Source: Halomonas sp. KAO
GTDB lineage: Bacteria > Pseudomonadota > Gammaproteobacteria > Pseudomonadales > Halomonadaceae
Direction of reading: 5' to 3'
DNA: 64,000 nt
NCBI RefSeq assembly: GCF_015595025.1
Contig: NZ_JADNRL010000024.1
Span: 277,338 to 341,337 of the forward strand
Shown here: positions 8,448 through 17,043 of the stretch, piece by piece
Position numbering within the stretch: position 1 is the first letter of the stretch
Layout: each line of letters opens with the position of its first letter
Notes under the pieces: model-generated
The model's input: the letters and a program-made list of their open reading frames with translations, nothing else
The model's database searches: none
Told to the model about the DNA's origin: nothing
Program-made: the position numbers and the translations under genes

Positions 8448-9727
8448 ATGACCGAGATGCTCGACAACATCCTGCACCTGCCTGAGTACCAGGTACTGGG
8501 CTTCAAATCCACCGACGACGAAATGCACTTCCAGGTGGATGCGCCCAATCCCATCGCCTGCTGGGAACGCGGCGTGCAGGGTGAACTCGTGCGGTTCGGC
8601 AAGCGTGATGTTCCCTATCGTGATCTGCCCATCCACGGCAAGCGTGGGTGGTCCGCCGACGGTACACCTGCCGGGCCTGCAAGGCTACCTTCAGCCCCAG
8701 CTGCCGGAGATGGTAGACGGCTATCGCATGACACTGCGGCTGCATGAGTACGTGGAGAAGGAAGCCTTCAACCATCCCTATACCTTCGTGGCAACACAGA
8801 CCGGCCTGGACGAGAAGACGGTACGCGACATCTTCAGCACCCGTGCCGAGTTTTTGGGGCGCTGGCACCGCTTCGAGACGCCCCGCATTCTGGGCATCGA
8901 CGAGCTGTACCTGAACAAGCGCTACCGCTGCATCCTGACCAACATCGAGGAGCGAGCCCTACTCGACCTGCTGCCCACTCGCCGACAGGACGTGGTGACC
9001 AACTACCTGATGAAGCTGCAAGACAGGCAGAAGGTCGAGATCGTCAGCATGGACATGTGGAACCCCTACCGGGCAGCGGTCAAGGCCGTGCTGCCACAGG
9101 CCCGCATCGTGGTCGATAAGTTCCATGTGGTGCGCATGGCCAACGATGCGCTGGAAAAGGTGCGCAAGGGGTCTCAGGAAGGAGCTGAAACCCTCCCAGA
9201 GCCGAACCCTCAAGGGAGACCGGAAAATCCTGCTGAAACGCGCTCACGAAGTTTCAGACCTAGAACAACTCATCATGGAGACCTGGACGGGCGCATTCCC
9301 GCAACTGCTGGCTGCCTACGAGCACAAGGAATGCTTCTACGGCATCTGGGACTCCACCACACGGCCTCAAGCAGAAGCCGCTCTGGACGACTGGATAGCC
9401 ACCACCCCGAAGGGCCAGAAGGAAGTCTGGAACGATCTGGTCAAAGCTGTGGGCAACTGGCGCGAAGAGATCATGACCTACTTCGAGACGGACATGCCGG
9501 TAACCAACGCTTACACGGAGTCCATCAACCGACTGGCTAAGGACAAGAACCGTGAAGGGCGTGGTTACTCCTTCGAGGTAATGCGGGCACGAATGCTCTA
9601 CACCACGAAGCACAAGAAGAAGGCCCCGACTGCGAAAGTCTCTCCGTTCTACAAGAAAACCATCGGTTACGGACTGCCGGACTTCGCAGAGGAACTCAAC
9701 TACGGAGTCGATCTATCAACCATCTGA
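8448..9727 (+). pseudogene. ISL3-family transposase with two frameshifts
   Basis: The ISL3 transposase reads in three successive frames. The N-terminus is MTEMLDNILHLPEYQ... to about 8650. The core with GIDELYLNKRYRCILTNIEE and VDKFHVVRMAND runs to about 9170. The C-terminus with NAYTESINRLAKD and GRGYSFEVMRARML runs to the stop at 9727. The zinc-finger region near residue 60 is lost at the first break. A related but distinct ISL3 copy lies at 15206-16517. No clear terminal inverted repeats were found. Confidence 0.85.
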
Positions 9728-9842
9728 GGGTGGCATCAGGTTGGTGGGGTGAAGGTGCCCGATCAACCATTAAATCCGTATACCCCTGTGAATAAAGGAA
9801 TCTTTTTGGCTATAGGACGCAGAGTACTCAGGCCGCGTGGTT

Positions 9843-9960
9843 CCGAGGAGCTTGATCGTTTCGGTCCTCCTGGAAGCATGGCAACAACTCGCCATTGCGA
9901 CAGACGGAACGAGCGAAGCGGAGGCTGGTCATCGCTGGCCGTCACCTCGACGAACTACAA
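9843..9960. repeat. Degenerate duplicate of 12590-12705
   Basis: The two stretches share the order ...GAAGC..GGCAA.TC.CC, then GAGCGAAGCGGAGGCTGG against GAGCGGAGCCGAGGCTGG, then CATCGCTGGC. They are clearly homologous though diverged. Each precedes, directly or after an insertion, a block with the EamA 3' end, which marks a segmental duplication. Confidence 0.6.
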
Positions 9961-10374
9961 GCGGCGGCGCAAGATCGCTGTGGCGCACATATGGGTGGTG
10001 CCGCCGACGAAGCAAATCAGTGTGAAGGCGCCGGTGGTCCCATGCGCCATCTCCCAGATAAAGCCGATCAGGGCGACGCCAACTACTGCATGGTAGGCGA
10101 TCGCCACGGCACGCTGCTGGATCAGCGCATGGCGTTCATCTAGTGGTGGATCCTGACTGAGCACCTGGACGGTCTCGAAGCGTTGGCCATGGCGCATTAC
10201 TGTCGCGTAGGCAAGCATGATCGCGAGCATCGCCACACCCTGGTCGGGAGCATCCGCCACCAGCCACGAGACCAAGAACATGGCCGCTCCCAGGGCCACG
10301 CCAACCAGCGGCACGGCTATCGGCCGTCGTTGGACAGGGGAAGGGGTGGAAGAGTCAGGTCTCGGATCGGTCAT
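9955..10374 (-). CDS. Small integral membrane protein of an XRE-controlled operon
   Basis: About 139 residues with four hydrophobic helices (VPLVGVALGAAMFLVSW; GVAMLAIMLAYATVM; AVAIAYHAVVGVALIGFIW; AFTLICFVGGTTHMCA) and a polar central loop (ERHALIQQRAVA). The pattern resembles DUF2178-type proteins that are often paired with a small XRE regulator, as here. I chose the ATG at 10374 because GAGGAGG sits six bases upstream, inside the regulator gene; a longer frame starts at 10389. Its function is unknown. Confidence 0.8.
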   Translation of the reverse strand: MTDPRPDSSTPSPVQRRPIAVPLVGVALGAAMFLVSWLVADAPDQGVAMLAIMLAYATVMRHGQRFETVQVLSQDPPLDERHALIQQRAVAIAYHAVVGVALIGFIWEMAHGTTGAFTLICFVGGTTHMCATAILRRRL

Positions 10375-10555
10375 CGAATACCTCCTCAACAGGTTTGCCG
10401 AAGAACCTTGCCAACTTCAGTGCAAGGGGTAACGAGGGCACGTAGCGGCCGACTTCGATGGAGTTGATGGTGTTGCGTGACACGCCCAGCGTATCGGCCA
10501 GGTCAGCCTGGGTCAGGCCTTGTGCCTCGCGCAGCACGCGAATCAGATTTTCCAT
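10355..10555 (-). CDS. XRE-family transcriptional regulator (66 residues)
   Basis: A single Cro/CI helix-turn-helix domain: LREAQGLTQADLADTLGVSR then NTINSIEVGRYVPSLPLAL, ending in the FGKPVEEVF motif of the YgzD/YozG-like one-domain repressors. It overlaps the following membrane-protein gene by 20 bp, so the two are translated from one message. Its start codon lies inside a perfect palindrome, which points to autorepression. Confidence 0.9.
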   Translation of the reverse strand: MENLIRVLREAQGLTQADLADTLGVSRNTINSIEVGRYVPSLPLALKLARFFGKPVEEVFDDRSET

Positions 10556-10578
10556 ATGACAAGCATACTTGTCATATG
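10553..10578. promoter_or_regulatory. Palindromic operator over the XRE start codon
   Basis: Perfect inverted repeat CATATGACAAG - CATA - CTTGTCATATG (11-bp arms), whose left end includes the CAT of the regulator's start codon. Bound repressor would block both transcription and initiation. The TGACAAG half-sites fit one-domain XRE dimers. Confidence 0.7.
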
Positions 10579-10649
10579 GAGTGATGTTAACTTACCTGAG
10601 GTTGCTGGTAGGGCATGACTCCATGGGGCACTATGCCCGGTCGACAGGC

Positions 10650-10910
10650 TTACGACATTGCAAGCCACATCATCGGCTCGATCCCTCTCGCCGGGCCTTC
10701 CAACACGCCTAGGCCACGCTTCGGATCCACCGCCACGGCCGGCCGTCGATGGACACTAGCCCGAGACCGATCAGCTCCATGCCGGCCAGGTGGCGCCACT
10801 CCAGCCGCTCGCCCAGCAGAATGGCGCTGGCCGGGTGCCTTGCCATTCCCTGCTTCTGGTGGGGCGCTCGCTGTTTCAGGACGCTTTCTGGCTACCGCTG
10901 GGGCATTGAG
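10650..10910. pseudogene. Fused remnant of EamA 3' end and ada 3' end
   Basis: Positions 10650-10830 match the 3' end of the EamA gene at 12725-12905, in the same orientation and with a 15-bp deletion between CCCAGCA repeats. At about 10832 the sequence jumps to the end of an ada-like gene (plus strand: IPCFWWGARCF, then LSGYRWGIER, compared with IPCHRVVRSDGALSGYRWGVER in the intact copy). About 2 kb corresponding to the rest of both genes is missing. Neither fragment can be functional. Confidence 0.75.
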
Positions 10911-10988
10911 AGAGTGTCCCCTGCTACATCCTTGGCGGAGTCGAGTGAAGCTGATATGGTATAAGCACACTCATAAGCCAAGATGTAC

Positions 10989-11018
10989 ATGAGCATGTCT
11001 AAAAAAGCCGTCAAGTAA
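10989..11018 (+). CDS. cmlA leader peptide MSMSKKAVK
   Basis: A nine-codon frame that ends in AAG TAA directly before an 11-bp hairpin. Inducible chloramphenicol resistance genes of the cmlA type carry a nine-residue leader ending in lysine whose translation is stalled by the drug. Position, length and ending agree with that arrangement. The first ATG is used; a second ATG is two codons in. Confidence 0.7.
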   Translation: MSMSKKAVK

Positions 11019-11087
11019 GCCGCAACAACATTTTTTCAGTTGTTGCGGCGTTCTCATACATCTCTTCTTACTCTGCGAGAGCGCCGC
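11019..11087 (+). promoter_or_regulatory. Translational/transcriptional attenuator of the CmlA-like exporter
   Basis: Stem 1 is perfect: GCCGCAACAAC (11019-11029) with GTTGTTGCGGC (11039-11049). A competing stem 2 pairs GCGGCGTTCTC (11045-11055) with GAGAGCGCCGC (11077-11087), with one G-T pair. The stems share 11045-11049, so only one can form, as expected for a ribosome-stalling switch. The gene's AAGGAGAAGG ribosome site lies 3' of stem 2. Confidence 0.65.
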
Positions 11088-11115
11088 CAAATCCTTGCTA
11101 TAAGGAGAAGGTTTA

Positions 11116-12315
11116 GTGCGCTCAAAAAATCAATCTTGGCGGTATTCTCTTGCCGCGACAGTTCTGCTGTTATCACCATTCGATTTGCTGGCATCACTTG
11201 GTATGGACATGTATTTGCCTGTGGTGCCATTCATGCCCGATGCGCTTGGCACCACTGAAGAGACGGTCCAGCTTACGTTAACAGCTTATCTGGTACTGAT
11301 AGGCGCTGGGCAGCTTCTGTTTGGGCCCCTGTCGGATCGGCTGGGACGTCGCCCCGTCTTGCTTGCTGGTGGTGTTGCCTTCAGTGTGGCTTCTATTGGC
11401 CTCGCCATAGCTTCGTCAGCCGAACTGTTCCTTGGTTTACGAATTGTTCAAGCTTGCGGTGCCTCGGCGTGTCTCGTTGCCATGTTTGCAACAGTGCGAG
11501 ACATCTACGCAGGTCGCGATGAAATTAATGTCATCTATGGGTTGCTAGGTTCTATGCTGGCTATCGTACCTGCGGTAGGGCCATTATTGGGAACGCTAGT
11601 CGATAGTTGGTTGGGATGGCGGGCAATTTTCGCTTTGCTAGGAATTGGGATGATAGCCACTTGTTTGGTTGCGTGGCGATTCTGGGCTGAAACACGTACG
11701 CAACGTGCCCAGGGCTTACAATACTCGAAGCTATTGATTCCAATGAAGCGATTGAATTTCTGGCTGTATACCTTGTGTTACAGCGCGGGAATGGGGAGCT
11801 TCTTTGTCTTTTTCTCGACTGCTCCTCAATTAATGATGGCGAGGCAAGGGGTGTCGAAGCTCAGTTTTAGTTTGCTATTTTCAACAGTGGCCATAGCGAT
11901 GATGGGCACAGCGCGAATCATGGGGCGACTGATTCCGCGGTGGGGTAGCCTGAACACTTTGCGGATGGGGATGGGGTGCTTAATGGCAGGGTCTAGTTTC
12001 CTCGCTATGGGAGAGTTATGGGCACCGTCATCGGTTCTTGGCTTCATCGCCCCTATGTGGCTTGTGGGGGTAGGTGTTGCAACTGCAGTTTCTGTGGCAC
12101 CCAATGGTGCCCTTCGGGGATTTGATCATATTGCCGGTGCCGTTACAGCAGTCTACTTCTGTTTGGGGGGGCTGCTGTTAGGCAGTATAGGGACAATCAT
12201 CATTTTTCTATTGCCAAGTGGTACTGCTTGGCCGGTCGTTGCTTATTGCATGACTCTCGCAATAGTCGTACTTGGTCTATCCTTCATAAAGTCTGCGAGG
12301 CACCATCGTGGATAA
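11116..12315 (+). CDS. cmlA: CmlA-family chloramphenicol efflux transporter (MFS, DHA1)
   Basis: A 399-residue, 12-helix drug:proton antiporter of the inner membrane. The start (MRSKNQSWRYSLAATVLLLS) and long internal stretches (FDLLASLGMDMYLP, then GQLLFGPLSDRLGRRPVLL, and LGFIAPMWLVG) are nearly those of integron-borne CmlA as I remember it, with scattered substitutions throughout. It is therefore a CmlA relative rather than CmlA1. Motif A (GPLSDRLGRRP) is intact. Translation starts at a GTG behind AAGGAGAAGG, as in cmlA. The leader peptide and hairpins upstream suggest induction by chloramphenicol. No attC site follows it, so it is not an obvious gene cassette here. Florfenicol export cannot be judged. 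Confidence 0.88.
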   Translation: MRSKNQSWRYSLAATVLLLSPFDLLASLGMDMYLPVVPFMPDALGTTEETVQLTLTAYLVLIGAGQLLFGPLSDRLGRRPVLLAGGVAFSVASIGLAIASSAELFLGLRIVQACGASACLVAMFATVRDIYAGRDEINVIYGLLGSMLAIVPAVGPLLGTLVDSWLGWRAIFALLGIGMIATCLVAWRFWAETRTQRAQGLQYSKLLIPMKRLNFWLYTLCYSAGMGSFFVFFSTAPQLMMARQGVSKLSFSLLFSTVAIAMMGTARIMGRLIPRWGSLNTLRMGMGCLMAGSSFLAMGELWAPSSVLGFIAPMWLVGVGVATAVSVAPNGALRGFDHIAGAVTAVYFCLGGLLLGSIGTIIIFLLPSGTAWPVVAYCMTLAIVVLGLSFIKSARHHRG

Positions 12316-12737
12316 GAATCATGAGTTACCGTCGCTCTGGGAGGCGCCAATTGCGCGTAAGAGGACCCTGGCCATGAATGGCGTGAGCATTGCGAGTTTC
12401 CTGTAACCTCTTCGTGTTGGCGCCCCGTGAGCTTCTAGACGAACAGGCCCGACACAGAAACGATGAGATGCAATTGCTGGTATGAGGGCGATAGGTGAGG
12501 CTATGATTGTTGTCATACAACGTCAATTTTTATCTTGTTACTAAGGCATCGATAAAGTGTCGGGTTCTGTATGATTAGGCTATCGTGATCCTGGAGCGCT
12601 TAATTATCTCGGCGCTTCGGGAAGCGTATTGGCAACTCACCTTCGCCACAGAAGGGGCGAGCGGAGCCGAGGCTGGACATCGCTGGCGGTTTCCTGCCGC
12701 TCTGGCAAGGCGCCTGCCTACGAGTCTGCACGCCGCA
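12316..12737. other. Spacer with the second copy of the duplicated block
   Basis: No gene is evident between the exporter and the EamA gene. The right part (12590-12705) is the better-preserved partner of 9843-9960 and runs directly into the EamA 3' end. The left part has no features I recognise apart from GC-rich inverted words near 12350-12430. Confidence 0.45.
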
Positions 12738-13697
12738 TTATCGGCTTGGTCCCTCTCGCCGGGCCTTCCAACATGCGTAGGCCACGCTTCGGAGCCACCG
12801 CCACGGCCGGCCGTCGATGGATACCAGCCCGAGGCCGATCAGCCCCATGCCGGCCAGGTGGCGCCACTCCAGCCGCTCGCCCAGCACGAATATCCCCAGC
12901 AGAATGGCGCTAGCCGGGATCAGGAACGTGACCAGCAACAGGTTCGTCGCCCCCGCGCTCGCCAGCAGGCGGAAGTAAATCAGGTATGCCAGGGCGGTCG
13001 AGAACAGTGCCAGGCCAACCACCGCCGACCAGGTAGCCAGTCCCGGCCAGGGCGATTGCCAGAAGCGCTCCACCCCCAGGGCTAAGGGCATCAGCACCAG
13101 TGCCGAGGCCGTGACCTGGCCACAGGCGGCTACCAGGGGCGAGCAGCCCAGCCGGCGAAAGCGGCGCCCGAAGACCCCGGCAAAGGCATAAGAGAGGGCG
13201 CCGGCCAGCACCGCCAGCTGTGCCCAGGAGTGGCTGGCGGTACCCGCGTGAACCTCGCTGCCCAGCATGTACACCACACCGGCGAAGCCGATGGCCACGC
13301 CCAGGAGGCGGCCTGGGGTGAGAGGCTCGTCGCGGGTGAGGAAATGCGCCACGATGAGGGTGAAAAATGGCGTGGTGGCGTTGAGAATCGATGCTAGGCC
13401 ACTGGCGATATGCCCCTGCCCCCAGGCGATCAGGCTGAAGGGAATCATGTTGTTGAGCAGGCCCATGCCGAAGAAGGCGGCCCATAGCCCCGGGTCGAGT
13501 GGCATGCGCTGGCCCCGCAGGAGAATCCAGGCGTTCAACGCCACGGCGGCCAGGCCCACTCGCAGGGCCACGATGGTGAGTGGCCCGAGATCCTCGACGA
13601 CCACTCCCACGAAAAAGAACGAGCCGCCCCACAGCATCGACAAGCTCAGCAATAACGCCCACTCCATGGGCCCCATGGTTCGGTCGATCGTCTTCAT
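12738..13697 (-). CDS. EamA/DMT-family transporter
   Basis: 319 residues with ten predicted membrane helices in two EamA repeats, for example WALLLSLSMLWGGSFFFVG at the start and ILLGIFVLGERLEWRHLAG near the end (the GE..L-rich region typical of the last helices). This RhaT/YdcZ/RarD-like family exports amino acids, metabolites or drugs; the substrate cannot be predicted. The gene lies divergent from ada, about 300 bp away. A truncated duplicate of its 3' end is at 10650-10830. Confidence 0.87.
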   Translation of the reverse strand: MKTIDRTMGPMEWALLLSLSMLWGGSFFFVGVVVEDLGPLTIVALRVGLAAVALNAWILLRGQRMPLDPGLWAAFFGMGLLNNMIPFSLIAWGQGHIASGLASILNATTPFFTLIVAHFLTRDEPLTPGRLLGVAIGFAGVVYMLGSEVHAGTASHSWAQLAVLAGALSYAFAGVFGRRFRRLGCSPLVAACGQVTASALVLMPLALGVERFWQSPWPGLATWSAVVGLALFSTALAYLIYFRLLASAGATNLLLVTFLIPASAILLGIFVLGERLEWRHLAGMGLIGLGLVSIDGRPWRWLRSVAYACWKARREGPSR

Positions 13698-14005
13698 CGC
13701 TACTACTCCGGTCGGGGAAACCCTAGCAGCCTAGGTCAGTGAAGCGATGAGGGAACTTCGATTCTTGCTTCGGAACTCGAAGGGGAGGTCGTGCGACTCA
13801 CTATCTTGTTGAGGCCCTCCACTGGTGGTCGCTATCGGCGTGGTAGAGTAGTAGAGGGTCGAGGCCGTCACGCGAGCAGAGCGGGCATGCCTCGCCATCC
13901 AGCGCGCGTGAGATTGCTTTGAAAGCAAGAGGCGGAGTGTGCCAGTCGCCGCCGGGGCGCATCCTGCACTCATGGAGATTGCCGCAGCCTCTGCAGGAGC
14001 CCGCC
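13698..14005. other. EamA-ada divergent region; possible small Cys-rich ORF on the minus strand
   Basis: A minus-strand frame (13801-14007) encodes 68 residues with CRGCGNLHEC near the start and CPLC in the middle, a spacing compatible with a zinc ribbon. Its ATG overlaps the ada start codon in antisense and no ribosome site precedes it, so coding status is doubtful. Otherwise only promoter sequence for the two flanking genes is expected here. Confidence 0.3.
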
Positions 14006-15139
14006 ATGAACGAGACATCCGACGATTCCCTCCTACGCTTCGATTCCGATGAGGCCAAATGGGCCGCGGTACTGGCCCGCGACGCCGCCGCGGACGATGC
14101 CTTCGTCTATGCCGTGCGCACCACCGGGATCTATTGTCGCCCCACCTGCCCATCGCGCCGGCCGCGCCGTGAAAACGCCGAGTTCCATGCCGATGCGGCC
14201 GCCGCCGAGGAGGCGGGGTACCGGCCCTGCCAGCGCTGTCGTCCCCAGGAGGCCACCTCCTTGCCCCAGCAGCACGCCCAGCTCGTCGCCAGGGCCTGCC
14301 GCCTTATCGAACACGGCGAAGCACTGCCATCGCTCGACGAACTGGCCCGGGTGGCGGGGTTGAGTCGGTTCCATTTCCATCGTGTCTTCAAGTCGGTCAC
14401 CGGTCTCACGCCCAGGGCCTACGCGACCGCTTGCCGGGCGGATCGTGTGCGCCAGGCACTGACGCAGCAAGAGACGGTCACTGATGCGATCTATGAGGCG
14501 GGCTTCAATTCCAGCGGACGCTTCTATGCCGGTGCCGAACGCATGCTGGGCATGACCCCCAAGCGGTACCGCGAGGGAGGCAAGGGCATGGAGATTCAGT
14601 TCGCCCTGGGAGAATGCTCGCTGGGCACGATACTGGTGGCGTCCAGCGAAAAGGGCATCTGTGCCATCTCCCTGGGCAGCGATCCGGAGCGGCTGTTGCA
14701 GGCGTTCCAGGACCAGTTCGCCAACGCCCACCTGATCCCCGGGGGCAAGCGCTTCGACGCCTGGGTGGCCAAGGTGGTGGCGTTCGTCGAGGCGCCGGGG
14801 GTCGGACTGTCACTGCCGCTGGATATTCGTGGGACCGCTTTTCAGCAGCGCGTCTGGCAGGCGCTGACCGAGATACCCGTCGGCAGCACGATCAGCTATG
14901 CGGCGTTGGCGGAGCGGATCGGCTCTCCCAAGGCGGTGCGTGCCGTGGCGAGGGCCTGCGCCTCCAACCCCCTCGCGCTTGCCATTCCCTGCCACCGGGT
15001 TGTGCGCAGCGACGGGGCGCTCTCCGGCTACCGTTGGGGCGTGGAGAGAAAGCGTACCTTGCTAAGGCGAGAAGCAGCACGTGGAGAAGCCACCAAGTTA
15101 ACGGGGAAAGAGGTGGGGAGAAGCGATGAGTCAATATAA
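14006..15139 (+). CDS. ada: Ada: bifunctional methylation-response regulator and O6-methylguanine-DNA methyltransferase
   Basis: 377 residues. The N-terminal Ada zinc domain has four cysteines (GIYCRPTCPSR at 44/48; RPCQRCRP at 75/78); the first of these is the usual methylphosphotriester acceptor. An AraC-type helix-turn-helix follows (SLDELARVAGLSRFHFHRVF, then GFNSSGRFYAGAERMLGMTP). The C-terminal suicide methyltransferase carries IPCHRVVRSDG with the acceptor Cys near 329. The ATG at 14006 follows GCAGGAG. The C-terminus is about 20 residues longer than usual (EAARGEATKLTGKEVGRSDE), perhaps because the native stop was lost. Repairs alkylated DNA and activates its own regulon. Confidence 0.95.
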   Translation: MNETSDDSLLRFDSDEAKWAAVLARDAAADDAFVYAVRTTGIYCRPTCPSRRPRRENAEFHADAAAAEEAGYRPCQRCRPQEATSLPQQHAQLVARACRLIEHGEALPSLDELARVAGLSRFHFHRVFKSVTGLTPRAYATACRADRVRQALTQQETVTDAIYEAGFNSSGRFYAGAERMLGMTPKRYREGGKGMEIQFALGECSLGTILVASSEKGICAISLGSDPERLLQAFQDQFANAHLIPGGKRFDAWVAKVVAFVEAPGVGLSLPLDIRGTAFQQRVWQALTEIPVGSTISYAALAERIGSPKAVRAVARACASNPLALAIPCHRVVRSDGALSGYRWGVERKRTLLRREAARGEATKLTGKEVGRSDESI

Positions 15140-15205
15140 GGAATATGTGTTTAGTGAAAATTTATTAGGGTAATCCGCATACCGGATTATAGGGTTGAAA
15201 CAGGG

Positions 15206-16517
15206 CTATAAACGCCCGGCCTGGATCTCCTGAACCAGTGTTGGTAGGTCTACGCCATAGTTGGTTGCTGACCCAGGCTCTGCAACGCCATAGAATGGAA
15301 TCCTGCCTATAGCACCTTCGGCTATCCGTTGACGCTGATAACGGGGCTTCTTGATCTTCTGAAAGCCCTCCGTGAACAGGATTTTGGCTCGTAGTGCCTC
15401 AAAGCTGTAGCCTCGGCCCACACGATTCACAACACGGATCAGGTTGTTCAGTGACTCGGTGTATGCGTTGGTAATTGGGTGGTCAAAATACGCAAATATG
15501 TCGTCATGCCAGTTGCCCATGGCTTTGATCAGTGGATCGAAGTGCACTTTCATTTCCGGGGTAATTTGACGCAGCCAGGCGTAATAGGCTTCCTGCGCCC
15601 GGTGTCGAGTCTGGCAGTCCCATATCTCGAAAAACGATTCTTTCAGCTCGTAGGCTTGGCCTATCTCCGGATATTTCAGCGTCCAGCCGGAAAATCGCAT
15701 GTATTGGGCATCTGACAGCTCGTGACGCCGTTTCAGCAAGACGAACCTATCTCGCATCAACCCACGGCGCTGTTGTGGCGTCAGGGCGATTCTGATGGCC
15801 TTTCTGGCGCGTTCCAGTGATTCGTTCGCCATCCGGATAACATGGAACTTGTCGATGATTACCGTGGCGTCAGGCAGAACGGTTTCCACCGCCTGACGGT
15901 AGGGTCGCCACATATCCATTGCCACATAGCGCACCTGGTCGCGGTCAGTGCGTTTGCTCAGGTAGCGTGTAACCGTAGTTTTGTTCCGGTTGTCCAGCAT
16001 ATCCACGATGGTCTGCTGCTCAATGTTGGTGATTACGCAGGGGGGTTTGATGATGTGGATTTCGTCAATACCGAAACCATTGCGGCATTTCAAATTTGAG
16101 CGTTTTTTCCAATCGCTCGCAGTAGTCGTTAAATATGTTGCGAATGGTCTTTTCATCAACTCCAACATCCTCAGCCACACCAGAAAACGTGCGCCGCAGG
16201 CTCTCACGCTCGATGTACTGGATCAGTCGGTGGGTCATCTGCCGCTTGTTGTCTTTGTGCGGCACAAGCTCCAGAAACGTCTTTCGGCAGGACTGGCAGC
16301 GATAGCGACGGCGGTTAAGCATGATGCCTGTTCGTTTGCCGTGGACTGGGGTATCCATGATCACTTCATCACGTCGGCCAAAGCCAACGATTTCAGAGTG
16401 ATTGCAGTTGGGGCAACGAGTAGGCGGTTCGGTAACTTCGGCGTGTACCTGGTAATCGTGCTCCAGCTCCACTACCTGGAGCACTTTGTAATCATGCCAG
16501 TTGAGAATGTTTGTCAT
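15206..16517 (-). pseudogene. ISL3-family transposase with one frameshift
   Basis: Reads from MTNILNWHDYKVLQVVELE with an intact zinc finger (CPNCNHSE and YRCQSCRKTF), then a frame change near 16085 (FEMPQ to GFGIDEIHII), then the DDE core (VAMDMWRPYRQAV, IIDKFHVIRMANES) and the end NYGVDLPTL. A single-base error or real lesion separates the two halves. It is distinct from the copy at 8448-9727. An imperfect TAATCCG/CGGATTA repeat (15171-15189) lies near the 3' end. The other boundary is not clear. Confidence 0.85.
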
Positions 16518-16527
16518 AGGCAAAAGA

Positions 16528-16545
16528 GAGGGGCCGAAGCCCCTC
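16528..16545. terminator. GC-rich hairpin
   Basis: GAGGGGC-CGAA-GCCCCTC, a 7-bp stem with a stable CGAA tetraloop, lies just outside the ISL3 transposase start. There is no T run, so it may be a Rho-independent terminator only in part. It lies in the 5' leader of the transposase and could shield it from outside transcription. Confidence 0.4.
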
Positions 16546-16635
16546 CCGATACTCCAGTAATGCTCGTTTACTCTTTCGCGCCTTGTTCCAGTTCGGGTCC
16601 ATGTAGGAATGTCCCGCTGCCGCGATTCTGTATAG

Positions 16636-16953
16636 CTATTCCAGCCTCGATTCGGCTTTTTCGATGCGCTTTTTATGCCGCTTCGTGCTTTTCAGGAATT
16701 CAAGGTGGTCGTAGCTCAATTGGATCTCATCGGCGGCAGTCATCCCATAAAGCCCTCGACCAGCACCAAGGCGGTACAGGGTGACATGAGAGGTGATTCT
16801 CTCTCCTTCTTGCCAGTCCTTTTCGACTAGCATGGTGCCCGCCTCGAAGTGATGCCCTGCCGGCGTGTCGATGAACACACGCCAAGTGTCCTGAGTCTCC
16901 AGCCGGAAATACAGTTCCCGGCCTTCGCTATCGATGTGGACAGTATCAGACAT
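16636..16953 (-). CDS. Hypothetical protein of 105 residues
   Basis: The frame opens at 17001, but I prefer the ATG at 16953 (MSDTVHIDSEGRELYFRLET), which has GGAGCGGG upstream. The protein is soluble, with an early beta-rich part (YFRLETQDTWRVFIDTPAGH) and a very basic C-terminal tail (KSTKRHKKRIEKAESRLE). I recognise no family. It lies between an ISL3 copy and the MFS transporter gene and faces the same way as both. Confidence 0.55.
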   Translation of the reverse strand: MSDTVHIDSEGRELYFRLETQDTWRVFIDTPAGHHFEAGTMLVEKDWQEGERITSHVTLYRLGAGRGLYGMTAADEIQLSYDHLEFLKSTKRHKKRIEKAESRLE

Positions 16954-17043
16954 AGCCCGCTCCATTTGCCGAGAGACGAACCCCGTGGCCTTCGTGGTCA
17001 CGGGGTTCTCGCGTCGGCGGTCATAGCGCCATCAGATACTCGA

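Noticed and set aside
2075..12315. Integron cassette array (Nudix, methyltransferase, GNAT, cmlA)
   Set aside because: The gene families suit cassettes, but no attC-like imperfect inverted repeats with conserved core sites and no integron integrase were found.
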